From Lachnospiraceae bacterium UBA7199 (GTDB taxonomy: Bacteria > Bacillota > Clostridia > Lachnospirales > Lachnospiraceae): DNA of 64,000 nucleotides. A program made the translations under genes and the position numbers. The stretch spans positions 1 through 64,000 of the forward strand of contig DKUR01000111.1 of assembly GCA_002490775.1 (NCBI GenBank), in the 5' to 3' direction. Positions 1 to 9,257 of the stretch are shown in pieces. Position 1 is the stretch's first letter, and every line of letters starts with the position of its first letter. The notes below the pieces were generated by a model. That model had not been told where the DNA came from. It worked only from the letters and a program-made list of their open reading frames with translations, and did not search any database.

Positions 1-153
1 ACTTGGCCGGTGAAGGTAGGCTTTAAGTCAACTAGAGGCTAACCACTTTGGGGGCGGCTGCTTCCTTTTATGTCTATAATATAACATGGCAGACAGGAAA
101 ATTCAAGTTAGTTATAAACATATAAAATTTTATTTCTGGAATGAGTAAAAGAA

Positions 154-186
154 ATGCCTTGGTACTTTCCAAGGTATTTTTTTTTT
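154..186 (+). terminator. Intrinsic terminator upstream of dnaE
   Basis: A 9-bp stem (154-162 with 169-177, one G-T pair) with a 6-base loop is followed by a run of ten T. It would end transcription from a gene to the left of the window. The apparent upstream ATG of the dnaE reading frame at 154 lies in this stem, which argues against that start. Confidence 0.85.
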
Positions 187-231
187 GCTAAAATTAATTT
201 GATTGATATTAGGAAAGGTATAAATAAAGGA

Positions 232-3200
232 ATGGCATTTACACATCTTCACGTCCATACAGAGTACAGTCTGCTGGATGGTTCCAATAAAATAAAAGAA
301 TATGTAAAACGGGTAAAGGAACTTGGCATGGACAGCGCCGCTATTACAGATCACGGGGTTATGTATGGAGTGATTGATTTTTATAAAACATGTAAAGCAG
401 AAGAGGTTAAACCTATTTTGGGATGTGAGATTTATGTGGCCCCTAATTCCCGGTTTGACAAGGAGCTGACAGGGGGAGAAGACAGGTATTACCACCTTGT
501 TCTGCTTGCAGAAAATAATACAGGCTATGACAATCTGATGCGGATTGTAAGCCGGGGGTTTACGGAAGGATATTACTATAAGCCCCGTGTGGATATGGAA
601 ATTCTAAATCAGTTCCACGAGGGGATTATTGCACTTTCCGCGTGTCTTGCAGGAGAAGTGCAGCGGTATATTCAAAAAGGACTTGTTGATGAGGCAAAAA
701 AGGCGGCCCTTAAATATAGAGACTGCTTCGGAGAGAATAATTTTTTTCTGGAACTGCAGGATCATGGACTGCCGGAACAGAAAATGGTCAATACCACACT
801 CCTTCAAATGAGCAGGGAACTTAACATTCCTCTGGTAGTTACCAATGATGTGCATTATACCTATGCGGATGATGTAAAGCCTCATGATATTCTTCTTTGC
901 CTCCAGACAGGGAAAAAGCTGGCGGACGAGGACAGGATGCGTTATGTGGGCGGGCAGTACTATGTGAAAAGCGAAGAAGAAATGAAGGGGCTTTTTCCTT
1001 ATGCATGGGAGGCTGTGGAAAATACCCAGCGTATTGCGGACAGATGCCAGGTGGAAATCGAGTTTGGTGTTACGAAGCTGCCACATTTTGAAGTGCCGCA
1101 AGGGTATGATCCCTGGACCTATTTAAATAAGCTTTGTTATGATGGATTAAGGGAGCGATATGGAAATGAAAATGCTCCGGCAGGGGATTCCGGTCAGACG
1201 TTGAAAGAGCGTCTCGATTATGAGCTGGATGTAATTAAAAGCATGGGATATGTGGATTATTTCCTGATCGTATGGGATTTTATCAATTATGCCAGACAAA
1301 ATGAGATCATGGTGGGGCCGGGAAGGGGCTCTGCTGCGGGAAGTATCGTTTCTTATTCCCTGAAAATCACAAATATTGATCCTATTAAGTATAATCTGCT
1401 GTTTGAACGATTTTTAAATCCAGAGCGAATATCAATGCCGGATATTGATATTGATTTCTGCTATGAAAGAAGGCAGGAAGTGATTGACTATGTAAGCCGC
1501 AAGTATGGTCCTGAAAAGGTGGTTCAGATTGTAACCTTTGGTACCCTGGCGGCGAAGGGTGTTATCAGAGATGTGGGGCGGGTTATGGATCTGCCTTATG
1601 CTTATGTGGATTCTCTGGCGAAGATGATACCCAATGAACTGAATATTACCATTGACCGGGCGCTGCAGATCAATCCGGAACTTCGAAAGCTGTATGAAAC
1701 GGATGAGCAGGTGAAGGAATTGATCAATATGAGCAAACGCCTAGAAGGGCTTCCCAGACACACCTCTATGCATGCGGCAGGGGTGGTGATCTGTTCCAGG
1801 CCGGCAGAGGAGCTGGTGCCTTTGTCAAGAGGCGCAGACGGTTCCATTACCACCCAGTTTACCATGACCACCATTGAAGAACTTGGGCTTTTAAAAATGG
1901 ACTTTCTGGGGCTTCGAACGCTGACGGTAATTCAGGATGCGGTTAAGCTGGTGGAAAAGGGAAAAGGAATCCATATTGATATTGATAAAATTGATTATGA
2001 TGATAAAAAGGTGCTTGCATCTATTGGAACCGGAAAAACAGATGGCATGTTCCAGCTTGAAAGCGGCGGCATGAAAAGCTTTATGAAGGAATTAAAGCCG
2101 GAAAATTTAGAGGATATCATTGCCGGAATTTCCCTGTACCGGCCGGGCCCTATGGATTTTATCCCCAAATATATTAAGGGAAAAAGCTCTTCCGGCCCTG
2201 TAAGCTATGCCTGCCCTCAGTTAGAACCAATCTTGGCGCCTACCTATGGATGTATTGTATATCAGGAACAGGTAATGCAGATTGTACGGGATTTGGGGGG
2301 ATATACCCTTGGACGAAGCGATCTGGTGCGGCGTGCCATGAGCAAAAAAAAGCAGGCTGTGATGGAAAAGGAGCGGGCAAACTTTATTTATGGGAATAAA
2401 GAAGAAGGGGTGCCGGGATGTGTGGCAAACGGTATTTCCGAACAGGTAGCTTCCCAAATTTATGATGACATGATGGATTTTGCCAAGTATGCATTTAATA
2501 AATCTCATGCCGCCTGCTATGCGGTGGTAGCTTATCAGACTGCTTATCTGAAATATTATTATCCGGTGGAATTTATGGCAGCGCTTATGACTTCAGTGAT
2601 TGATAATTCCAGCAAGGTAGCTGAATACATTATGACCTGCCGGAGCATGGGGATTACTATACTGCCGCCGGATATCAATCAGGGAGAAAGCGGATTTTCT
2701 GTAACGGATAAATCTATCCGGTATGCTCTGACTGCCATTAAAAGCGTAGGGCGTCCGGTAATTGAATCAGTAGTGGAGGAAAGAAAACTCCGGGGACCAT
2801 ATACGAATCTGAAGGATTTTATTACCCGTATGTCGGATAAGGAATTAAACAAAAAGGCAGTTGAAAACTTTATTAAGGCAGGAGCCTTTGACAGCCTGCC
2901 GGGTACCAGAAAGCAGTTTATGACTGCATATGTACAAATTATGGAACGGATTTCTCACGATAAAAAGAATAATATGGCTGGGCAGATCAGTCTGTTTGAT
3001 ATTGTTTCTGAGGAGGAGAAAAAAGATTTTGAGGTAAAACTTCCCGATGTAGGGGAGTACTCAAAGGAAATGCAGCTTGCATTTGAGAAGGAAGTGCTTG
3101 GGATTTACATCAGCGGCCATCCTTTGGAAGAATGGGAAGAGCTTTGGAGAAAAGAAATTACGAATACCACAGCAGATTTTGCGCTGGATGAAGAAAGCGG

Positions 3201-3720
3201 AGAGTGTGCACTGAAAGATAATGCGTCGGCGGTTATTGGAGGCCTGATTGTAGATAAAAAAATTAAGTATACTAAAAATGATAAGATCATGGCTTTCTTA
3301 CAGGTGGAGGATCTTTTAGGAACTGTAGAGGTAATTGTTTTTCCCAGAGATTACGAAAAGAATAATGCAAGAATTGCAGAGGATAATAAAGTATTTATCA
3401 GGGGAAGAGTATCTTCAGAGGAAGAACGGGACGGGAAGCTGATTTGCGAAAAGATAATTACCTTTGAAGAAATTTCCAGAAAACTCTGGATCAAATTTTC
3501 TAACATGGCAGATTATGAGAGCAAAGCAGAAGCTCTTTTTACACTTCTTGCAGATTCTGACGGAAAAGATAGTGTGGTTATTTATATTGAAGAAGGCAGG
3601 GCAATGAAAAAGCTTCCGCCAAACAAAAATGTTTGTGCAGACGAAGAACTGGTTACACGCCTTGGTGAGAAATTTGGGAAAGATAATATAAAAATCGTCT
3701 GGGATAAGGCGAAGCTGTGA
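232..3720 (+). CDS. dnaE: DNA polymerase III subunit alpha
   Basis: This is the replicative DNA polymerase catalytic subunit of 1162 residues, the usual DnaE length. An N-terminal PHP domain opens with HLHVHTEYSLLDG (residues 5-17). The polymerase active site PDIDIDF lies at 403-409, and a third carboxylate is probably D557 in the KMDFLGLRTL motif. A helix-hairpin-helix region and an OB-fold domain follow near the C-terminus, which is the family order. The start at 232 gives the canonical MAFTHLHVH beginning and has AGGAAAGG upstream at 211-218. An in-frame ATG at 154 falls in a terminator stem. The next gene, pfkA, follows after 70 bases. Confidence 0.97.
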   Translation: MAFTHLHVHTEYSLLDGSNKIKEYVKRVKELGMDSAAITDHGVMYGVIDFYKTCKAEEVKPILGCEIYVAPNSRFDKELTGGEDRYYHLVLLAENNTGYDNLMRIVSRGFTEGYYYKPRVDMEILNQFHEGIIALSACLAGEVQRYIQKGLVDEAKKAALKYRDCFGENNFFLELQDHGLPEQKMVNTTLLQMSRELNIPLVVTNDVHYTYADDVKPHDILLCLQTGKKLADEDRMRYVGGQYYVKSEEEMKGLFPYAWEAVENTQRIADRCQVEIEFGVTKLPHFEVPQGYDPWTYLNKLCYDGLRERYGNENAPAGDSGQTLKERLDYELDVIKSMGYVDYFLIVWDFINYARQNEIMVGPGRGSAAGSIVSYSLKITNIDPIKYNLLFERFLNPERISMPDIDIDFCYERRQEVIDYVSRKYGPEKVVQIVTFGTLAAKGVIRDVGRVMDLPYAYVDSLAKMIPNELNITIDRALQINPELRKLYETDEQVKELINMSKRLEGLPRHTSMHAAGVVICSRPAEELVPLSRGADGSITTQFTMTTIEELGLLKMDFLGLRTLTVIQDAVKLVEKGKGIHIDIDKIDYDDKKVLASIGTGKTDGMFQLESGGMKSFMKELKPENLEDIIAGISLYRPGPMDFIPKYIKGKSSSGPVSYACPQLEPILAPTYGCIVYQEQVMQIVRDLGGYTLGRSDLVRRAMSKKKQAVMEKERANFIYGNKEEGVPGCVANGISEQVASQIYDDMMDFAKYAFNKSHAACYAVVAYQTAYLKYYYPVEFMAALMTSVIDNSSKVAEYIMTCRSMGITILPPDINQGESGFSVTDKSIRYALTAIKSVGRPVIESVVEERKLRGPYTNLKDFITRMSDKELNKKAVENFIKAGAFDSLPGTRKQFMTAYVQIMERISHDKKNNMAGQISLFDIVSEEEKKDFEVKLPDVGEYSKEMQLAFEKEVLGIYISGHPLEEWEELWRKEITNTTADFALDEESGECALKDNASAVIGGLIVDKKIKYTKNDKIMAFLQVEDLLGTVEVIVFPRDYEKNNARIAEDNKVFIRGRVSSEEERDGKLICEKIITFEEISRKLWIKFSNMADYESKAEALFTLLADSDGKDSVVIYIEEGRAMKKLPPNKNVCADEELVTRLGEKFGKDNIKIVWDKAKL

Positions 3721-3790
3721 ATCATCACTTGAAAATGCCTTAAAATCAGGTTAAAATAAACGTAGCTGTGCAAAGAAAGGACTGACACAT

Positions 3791-4765
3791 ATGGCGAAAG
3801 AGATTAAGACAATCGGTATTTTGACCAGCGGCGGTGATGCACCCGGAATGAATGCGGCAATACGTGCGGTGGTGCGCAAGGCCATTGGCAATGGCGTGAA
3901 AGTAAAAGGAATTAAAAAGGGATATCAGGGACTTCTAAATGAAGAAATTATAGATATGGAAAAAAAGGATGTTTCTGATACGATTCAGAGAGGCGGCACC
4001 ATATTGGGAACTGCCAGATGCCCTGAATTCAAGCAGGAGGAAGTTCAGGCAAGAGCAGCAGAAATCTGCAGAAAGCATGGAATTGACGGTGTGGTAGTCA
4101 TTGGCGGTGATGGCTCTTACCGAGGCGCCCAGGCGCTGGCAAAAAATGGAATCAACACCATTGGGATTCCGGGAACCATTGACCTTGACATTGCCTGTAC
4201 AGATTATACCATAGGATTTGACACTGCCGTCAATACGGCAATGCAGGCCATTGACAAGGTAAGAGATACCTCTTCTTCCCATGAAAGATGCAGCATTATT
4301 GAAGTTATGGGCAGAAATGCTGGTTATATTGCGCTTTGGTGCGGTGTGGCAAACGGGGCTGAGGACATTCTTCTTCCCGAAAAATATGATTTCAATGAAC
4401 AGAACATTATTAATAATATCATTAGAAACCGCAAAAAAGGAAAGACGCACCATATTATCGTAAATGCAGAAGGCATCGGCCATTCTACGTCTATGGCCAG
4501 AAGAATTGAGGCGGCTACAGGCATGGAAACCAGAGCAACTATTTTAGGATACATGCAGAGAGGCGGTTCGCCTACCTGCAAAGACCGTTTTTATGCATCT
4601 ATTATGGGAGCTTATGCGGCGGATATTTTGTGTGAGGGTAAGAGCAACCGAGTGATTGGCTATAAGAATGCAGAGTTTGTGGATTTTGATATTGAGGAAG
4701 CACTTAATATGCAAAAGAATATTTCAGAGTATCAATATCAGGTCAGCAGACTGCTGTCACAGTAA
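3791..4765 (+). CDS. pfkA: ATP-dependent 6-phosphofructokinase
   Basis: This cytoplasmic enzyme phosphorylates fructose-6-phosphate to fructose-1,6-bisphosphate in glycolysis. It has 324 residues, close to the usual bacterial length of about 320. The N-terminal GGDAPGMN, the ATP-site GGDGS (105-109) and the PGTIDLDI catalytic loop (127-134, with D131 as the expected base) are all visible. The glycine after GGD indicates ATP rather than pyrophosphate as donor. The classic motif is TIDNDI; here the Asn is Leu. I believe this variant is common in related Clostridia. An AGAAAGGA ribosome site precedes the ATG. Confidence 0.96.
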   Translation: MAKEIKTIGILTSGGDAPGMNAAIRAVVRKAIGNGVKVKGIKKGYQGLLNEEIIDMEKKDVSDTIQRGGTILGTARCPEFKQEEVQARAAEICRKHGIDGVVVIGGDGSYRGAQALAKNGINTIGIPGTIDLDIACTDYTIGFDTAVNTAMQAIDKVRDTSSSHERCSIIEVMGRNAGYIALWCGVANGAEDILLPEKYDFNEQNIINNIIRNRKKGKTHHIIVNAEGIGHSTSMARRIEAATGMETRATILGYMQRGGSPTCKDRFYASIMGAYAADILCEGKSNRVIGYKNAEFVDFDIEEALNMQKNISEYQYQVSRLLSQ

Positions 4766-4777
4766 TGGGAAGGAACT

Positions 4778-5608
4778 ATGATTACAAGTTTATCAAACAG
4801 AAAGATAAAATTAATTGCTTCTTTAAGAGATAGAAGCCGGAGAAGGAGTAAGGAAGGTCTTTTTATTGCAGAAGGCATTAAGATGTTTGAGGAAGCACCC
4901 ATCGAATGTCTTAAGGAAATTTATGTAAGTGAACTGACTTGGCCGGAATTAAAACAGGATCGGGCATTGTGGAAAAAACTGTGTGCCTGCATGGAAGCGA
5001 AAGTTCACGTGGAACAGGTTTCGGAGGAGGTTTTTAAGGAGACTTCAGATACCCAGACGCCCCAGGGGATTCTGCTTTTGATGGAGCAGTTTTCCTACCG
5101 CATAGAAGACCTTATTGAAAAGGCCAGGGAAAAGCAGAAAGCAGAGGGGAAAGCACCCTTATTTTTGCTGCTGGAAGATATTCAGGATCCCGGAAATTTA
5201 GGGACAATGATAAGGACCGGAGAAGGGGCCGGAGTGGATGGCGTGATTATGAGTAAAGGAACAGTTGACATTTATAATCCTAAAACCGTCCGGGCTACTA
5301 TGGGTTCTTTATATAGAGTACCTTTTGTGTATACAGAAGATCTGAAGGCAGAGATAAAAAAATTACAGGAAAATAAAATCAAAGTATATGCAGCTCATTT
5401 AAAAGGGAAAAAGCTTTATGACCAGGTTGCTTACAAAGGCGGCAGCGCGTTTCTGATCGGAAATGAAGGAAATGGTCTTTGTGAAGAAACTGTGGAACTT
5501 GCAAATACCTGTTTAAAAATACCTATGGAAGGTGAGCTGGAGTCTTTGAATGCGGCAGTGGCAGCTTCCCTGCTGCTTTATCAGGCGGCAGGCTGTCAGC
5601 GGAAATGA
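4778..5608 (+). CDS. TrmH/SpoU family RNA 2'-O-methyltransferase
   Basis: This protein of 276 residues has the SpoU fold. An N-terminal substrate-binding domain (about 20-95) begins SNRKIKLIASLRDR and contains GLFIAEG. It is followed by the knotted SAM-binding domain with motif 1 (DPGNLGTMIRTGEGAG), motif 2 (LIGNEGNGL) and motif 3 (IPMEGELESLNAAVAASLLLYQ). The family methylates ribose 2'-OH groups in rRNA or tRNA; the exact nucleotide cannot be read from sequence. The start has GGGAAGGA upstream, 12 bases after pfkA. Its stop lies 11 bases before the proC start, so the two are probably translated from one message. Confidence 0.9.
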   Translation: MITSLSNRKIKLIASLRDRSRRRSKEGLFIAEGIKMFEEAPIECLKEIYVSELTWPELKQDRALWKKLCACMEAKVHVEQVSEEVFKETSDTQTPQGILLLMEQFSYRIEDLIEKAREKQKAEGKAPLFLLLEDIQDPGNLGTMIRTGEGAGVDGVIMSKGTVDIYNPKTVRATMGSLYRVPFVYTEDLKAEIKKLQENKIKVYAAHLKGKKLYDQVAYKGGSAFLIGNEGNGLCEETVELANTCLKIPMEGELESLNAAVAASLLLYQAAGCQRK

Positions 5609-5619
5609 TGGAGATGCGT

Positions 5620-6414
5620 ATGAAAGTAGGATTTGTCGGGCTTGGCAACATGGCAAAAGCTATGATCGGCGGTATGCTTGCGAAAAAAATTGCAGAACCG
5701 GAAAACATTTTAGGATATGCAAAAACACAGGTTACCAGAAGTACAGTAAAGGAAAAATACGGGATTTGTATTTTAGAAAATAATGAAAAGGTGGCCAAAG
5801 AGTCAGACATACTCATTTTAGCAGTTAAGCCTCAAATGTTTGGAGATGTAATAGCTCAGATCAAAGACAGTGTTTCTACTGGTACGCTGGTGATCAGTAT
5901 TGCGGCAGGAAAAACGATGGCGCAGATACAGGAGGCTTTTGGAAAGAGCCTTAAACTGGTTCGTTGTATGCCTAACACGCCGGCAATGGTGGGAGAAGGC
6001 TGCAGCGGTGTATGCAGGAATGAACTGGTTTCTGATGAAGAAATGGATAGGTGTATGAGGCTTCTTGGCAGTTTTGGAGTTGCCCAGGAGGTTCCGGAAG
6101 GAATGATGGATGCAGTGGGGGGAGTCAGTGGAAGCTCTCCCGCATTTGTATTTATGTTTATAGAAGCTTTGGCAGATGGCGCTGTAAGGGCAGGAATGCC
6201 CAGAAAGCAGGCATATCAGTTTGCTGCGCAAACAGTCTGCGGAAGTGCAAAACTGATGCTAGAAACAGGGATGCATCCGGGAGAACTTAAGGATATGGTG
6301 TGTTCTCCTTCGGGAACCACCATTGAAGGTGTCAGAATATTAGAAGAAATGGGCTTTAGAAGTGCGGTTATGAATGCGGTGGGAGCCTGTGTCGATAAAT
6401 CCAAAAAAATGTAA
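5620..6414 (+). CDS. proC: Pyrroline-5-carboxylate reductase
   Basis: It reduces pyrroline-5-carboxylate to L-proline with NAD(P)H. The 264 residues begin MKVGFVGLGNMAKAMIGG, a Rossmann GxGxxA loop. AVKPQ is present mid-domain and the C-terminal ProC signature ends HPGELKDMVCSPSGTTIEG. The reading frame is open from an ATG at 5605 overlapping the previous stop, but 5620 gives the canonical N-terminus and has GGAG at 5610-5613 six bases upstream. It is the last gene of the run begun by dnaE; a new promoter follows. Confidence 0.94.
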   Translation: MKVGFVGLGNMAKAMIGGMLAKKIAEPENILGYAKTQVTRSTVKEKYGICILENNEKVAKESDILILAVKPQMFGDVIAQIKDSVSTGTLVISIAAGKTMAQIQEAFGKSLKLVRCMPNTPAMVGEGCSGVCRNELVSDEEMDRCMRLLGSFGVAQEVPEGMMDAVGGVSGSSPAFVFMFIEALADGAVRAGMPRKQAYQFAAQTVCGSAKLMLETGMHPGELKDMVCSPSGTTIEGVRILEEMGFRSAVMNAVGACVDKSKKM

Positions 6415-6483
6415 AAAAAACGTAATAAATTTTATAGATTAAATTAAATATGCAGCAGAAAATCCGGTTCAAATTACCAAAAC

Positions 6484-6512
6484 TTGACAAATATCAGACG
6501 ATTTGGTAATAT
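6484..6512 (+). promoter_or_regulatory. Sigma-A promoter for the cell wall hydrolase gene
   Basis: TTGACA at 6484-6489 and TAATAT at 6507-6512 are separated by 17 bases. They lie about 70 bases before the hydrolase start. Confidence 0.75.
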
Positions 6513-6578
6513 AAACTCCAAACCTATTGTAATAAATCCGTAACAATTAAGTAAACGGAATATTTTGGAGGTAGCAAA

Positions 6579-7658
6579 ATGAATCGGAGAAATAGGCTGC
6601 TGGCAGCGGTGGCAGGGGTTGTTTTATTCCTGCTTTTCTTTTCAGCAGAGGAAATAACCGTTCAGGCAGGTGAAAAGGAAGGCTATGATTTTTCCGGTGC
6701 TGGTGTTGCAGAGGTGCTGGATCCCGGCGCATTAAGCACGGAAAATCCTATTGAAGAGCAGAAGGAACTGAATATCAACCAGAAGTTCGAGGCGGAAAAG
6801 GAGAGGATGGAAGAAGAACTTACTATGGCTAATGTCCAGAATGCATTAAATATCAGGGCACAGGCAGATGAAAGTTCTGAAAAAGTAGGTCTTTTATATA
6901 AAGACTGCGGCGGTACGATTCTGGAACGAAAAGACGGCTGGACAAAGTTCCGTTCCGGTAATGTGACAGGCTGGGCAAAGGATGAATATCTTTTGTTTGG
7001 AGAAGATGCAAAGGAAATGGCAGAGGATGTGGGAAACTGGATTGTTACACTGGAAAGCAGTGCTGTCCGGGTAAGAATGGAGCCAGATAGTAATGCGGAT
7101 TTTTATGGCGTTCTGGCACACGAAGACTCTGTTGAGCTGGTCGAGATCATAGACGATCAATGGATCAGCGTGGACTTTAATGATGAAATAGGTTATGTAA
7201 ATACGGATTATATTAATGTAAGATTTCATATTGATGAAGGAGAAAGCATAGAGGTTATCAGGGCAAGGGAGCGGGAGGAAGAAGAACGCAGGCGTACTGC
7301 AAACAGAGGCGCAGTGGCAGCAGATGCGGACGAATTAAGACTCTTAGGTGCACTGATTTACTGTGAAGCCGGCAACCAGTCCTATGAGGGCATGGTAGGT
7401 GTTGGCGCAGTGGTTATGAATCGTGTAAAGAGCGGGGCATATCCAAATACCATACACGCAGTAATTTATGCTTCTGGCCAGTTTACACCGGCAATGACAG
7501 GAAAGGTGGCAAGAGTATATGAAGGGACAGTGCCTGATCTGTGTATGCAGGCTGCCCAGGCTGCTCTTAATGGAGAGACTACTGTTGGTGATGCCACTCA
7601 CTTCAGGCGGGCAGGAAGAAGAGAAGGATTTGTTTTAGGAGACCACGTATTCTGGTAA
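6579..7658 (+). CDS. SH3-domain cell wall hydrolase, SleB/CwlJ type
   Basis: A secreted peptidoglycan hydrolase of 359 residues. An N-terminal signal segment (about 1-30, LLAAVAGVVLFLLFF) precedes two bacterial SH3 repeats (about 85-145 and 150-215, the first with LNIRAQAD and DGWTKF). A charged linker rich in Glu/Arg leads to a C-terminal SleB-like hydrolase domain (about 250-359) with ALIYCEAGNQSYEG, VGAVVMNRV and THFRRAG. The Glu in YCEAG is the expected catalytic residue of this family. SleB-type domains occur in germination enzymes and vegetative hydrolases; the SH3 repeats suggest wall binding. It has its own promoter and a strong terminator, so it is probably monocistronic. Confidence 0.88.
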   Translation: MNRRNRLLAAVAGVVLFLLFFSAEEITVQAGEKEGYDFSGAGVAEVLDPGALSTENPIEEQKELNINQKFEAEKERMEEELTMANVQNALNIRAQADESSEKVGLLYKDCGGTILERKDGWTKFRSGNVTGWAKDEYLLFGEDAKEMAEDVGNWIVTLESSAVRVRMEPDSNADFYGVLAHEDSVELVEIIDDQWISVDFNDEIGYVNTDYINVRFHIDEGESIEVIRAREREEEERRRTANRGAVAADADELRLLGALIYCEAGNQSYEGMVGVGAVVMNRVKSGAYPNTIHAVIYASGQFTPAMTGKVARVYEGTVPDLCMQAAQAALNGETTVGDATHFRRAGRREGFVLGDHVFW

Positions 7659-7664
7659 ATGAGA

Positions 7665-7709
7665 AAAACAGTTGGCACAAGCGGCAGGCATTGTGCCAAC
7701 TGTTTTTGT
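7665..7709 (+). terminator. Strong intrinsic terminator after the hydrolase gene
   Basis: A perfect 16-bp stem (7665-7680 with 7691-7706) with a 10-base loop. The A-run on one side and T-run on the other mean it could work in both directions. Confidence 0.92.
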
Positions 7710-7797
7710 TAACATAAATGGTTAGGGTTGCTTCCGGCAGTTTAATGTAGTAAAATATTTTTGACAAAGTCATTTTTATTTGTGTAAAGGAGGAAGT

Positions 7798-8238
7798 ATG
7801 AATCTAACGACGATTTGGCTTATTGTTTTTGTTGCCTGCATTGTCATTGAAATCATCAGTATGGGGCTTACCACGATCTGGTTTGCAGGAGGTGCATTGA
7901 TTGCCGCTGTAGCAGCAGTGATTGGTGTTCCGCTTTGGATGCAGATTGTTCTTTTTGTACTTGTATCTTTAATTCTTTTGTATTTTACACGCCCGATTGC
8001 GGTAAAATATTTTAATAAGGACCGGATCAAGACCAATGCAGAAAGTCTGGTCGGAAAGCAGGCCATTGTGATCAGCGAAATTGATAATCTCCAGGGAATC
8101 GGCCAAGTGACTGTAGAAGGGAAAGAATGGACTGCCAGAACAGTAACTGATGGTATAACGCTTCCAACAGGAAGTGTAGTGATCATTCGGGCGATCAGCG
8201 GCGTAAAGCTGATGGTGGAAGAAAAACCGCAGCAGTAA
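7798..8238 (+). CDS. NfeD family membrane protein
   Basis: Small membrane protein of 146 residues. The N-terminal half has two or three hydrophobic segments (about 4-25, 28-48 and 50-66). The C-terminal half (about 80-140) is an OB-fold-like soluble domain with GKQAIVISEIDNLQGIGQVTVEGKEWTA, typical of NfeD C-terminal domains. NfeD proteins are usually encoded beside SPFH/band-7 proteins, and such a gene follows 61 bases downstream. The pair is thought to organise membrane microdomains. AAAGGAGG sits 4 bases before the ATG at 7798; an in-frame upstream start at 7780 would lack this ribosome site. Confidence 0.85.
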   Translation: MNLTTIWLIVFVACIVIEIISMGLTTIWFAGGALIAAVAAVIGVPLWMQIVLFVLVSLILLYFTRPIAVKYFNKDRIKTNAESLVGKQAIVISEIDNLQGIGQVTVEGKEWTARTVTDGITLPTGSVVIIRAISGVKLMVEEKPQQ

Positions 8239-8299
8239 ATACCAGCACATAAATATTTAGGTAAGGGGAAATTACAGCCCCGGAAAGAAGAGGAATGAT

Positions 8300-9220
8300 A
8301 TGGGATATTTGTTACTTGTGTTATTTGTTGTAATTCTTGTTTTGCTTGCATCCTGTGTAAAGATTGTACCCCAGGCATCTGCATACGTAGTGGAAAGACT
8401 TGGCGCTTATCAGGGGACATGGTCGGTTGGCCTTCATTTTAAACTGCCGATCCTTGATAAAGTGGCAAAAAAAATCAACTTAAAGGAGCAGGTTGTGGAT
8501 TTTGCACCTCAGCCTGTTATCACAAAAGATAATGTAACCATGAGAATTGATACGGTGGTATTTTTCCAGATCACAGATCCTAAGATGTTTGCCTATGGCG
8601 TGGAAAATCCCATTATGGCAATTGAAAATCTGACTGCTACCACCCTTCGTAATATTATTGGTGATCTGGAACTGGATCAGACGCTTACCTCCAGAGAAAC
8701 CATTAACACTAAGATGAGAGCTTCCTTGGATGAAGCAACAGATCCTTGGGGAATCAAGGTAAACAGAGTAGAGCTTAAAAATATCATTCCGCCTGCTGAG
8801 ATCCAGAATGCTATGGAGAAACAGATGAAGGCAGAGCGTGAACGTAGAGAAGCAGTAACGCGTGCGGAAGGTGAAAAGAAAGCCAGCGTAACTGTTGCAG
8901 AAGGTAAGAAGGCAGCAGCAATCTTAGAAGCAGAGGCAGAGAAGCAGTCAGCAATCCTCCGTGCAGAGGCCCAGAAGGAAAAGATGATCCGCGAGGCAGA
9001 AGGTGAGGCAGAAGCAATCCTTAAGGTACAGCAGGCAACAGCAGACGGTATCAGAATGATTCGTGAAGCTGGAGCAGATGAATCAGTACTCCGTATCAAG
9101 AGTCTGGAGGCATTTGAAAAGGCGGCAGACGGCAAAGCTACCAAGATCATTATTCCCTCTGAGATTCAAGGGCTTGCAGGACTGGCAGCTTCCGTTAAGG
9201 AACTGGTAAGCGATAAATAA
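8300..9220 (+). CDS. SPFH/band 7 membrane protein (stomatin/QmcA-like)
   Basis: A 306-residue protein anchored by one N-terminal transmembrane helix (about 3-22). A band-7 domain (about 25-190) contains VERLGAYQGTWSVGLHF and the stomatin-like DPWGIKVNRVELKNI. A long Ala/Glu/Lys/Arg-rich coiled coil follows (about 175-260), built of repeats such as EGEKKASVTVAEGKKAAAILEAEA. This matches the QmcA/stomatin class of scaffolding proteins, which form large membrane-bound oligomers and may modulate membrane proteases. The upstream NfeD gene is the common partner. No catalytic site is expected. Confidence 0.9.
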   Translation: MGYLLLVLFVVILVLLASCVKIVPQASAYVVERLGAYQGTWSVGLHFKLPILDKVAKKINLKEQVVDFAPQPVITKDNVTMRIDTVVFFQITDPKMFAYGVENPIMAIENLTATTLRNIIGDLELDQTLTSRETINTKMRASLDEATDPWGIKVNRVELKNIIPPAEIQNAMEKQMKAERERREAVTRAEGEKKASVTVAEGKKAAAILEAEAEKQSAILRAEAQKEKMIREAEGEAEAILKVQQATADGIRMIREAGADESVLRIKSLEAFEKAADGKATKIIIPSEIQGLAGLAASVKELVSDK

Positions 9221-9257
9221 AAGCAACATTTAAGGCATGAACGTGAGAGGGAAAACA

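Noticed and set aside
1..70. Resemblance of the left edge to the 3' end of 16S rRNA
   Set aside because: Only short GC-rich words agree; the conserved GAAGTCGTAACAAGG and anti-Shine-Dalgarno ends are missing.
604..1101. A 165-codon minus-strand frame inside dnaE
   Set aside because: It is a shadow of the dnaE coding frame with no ribosome site or family resemblance.
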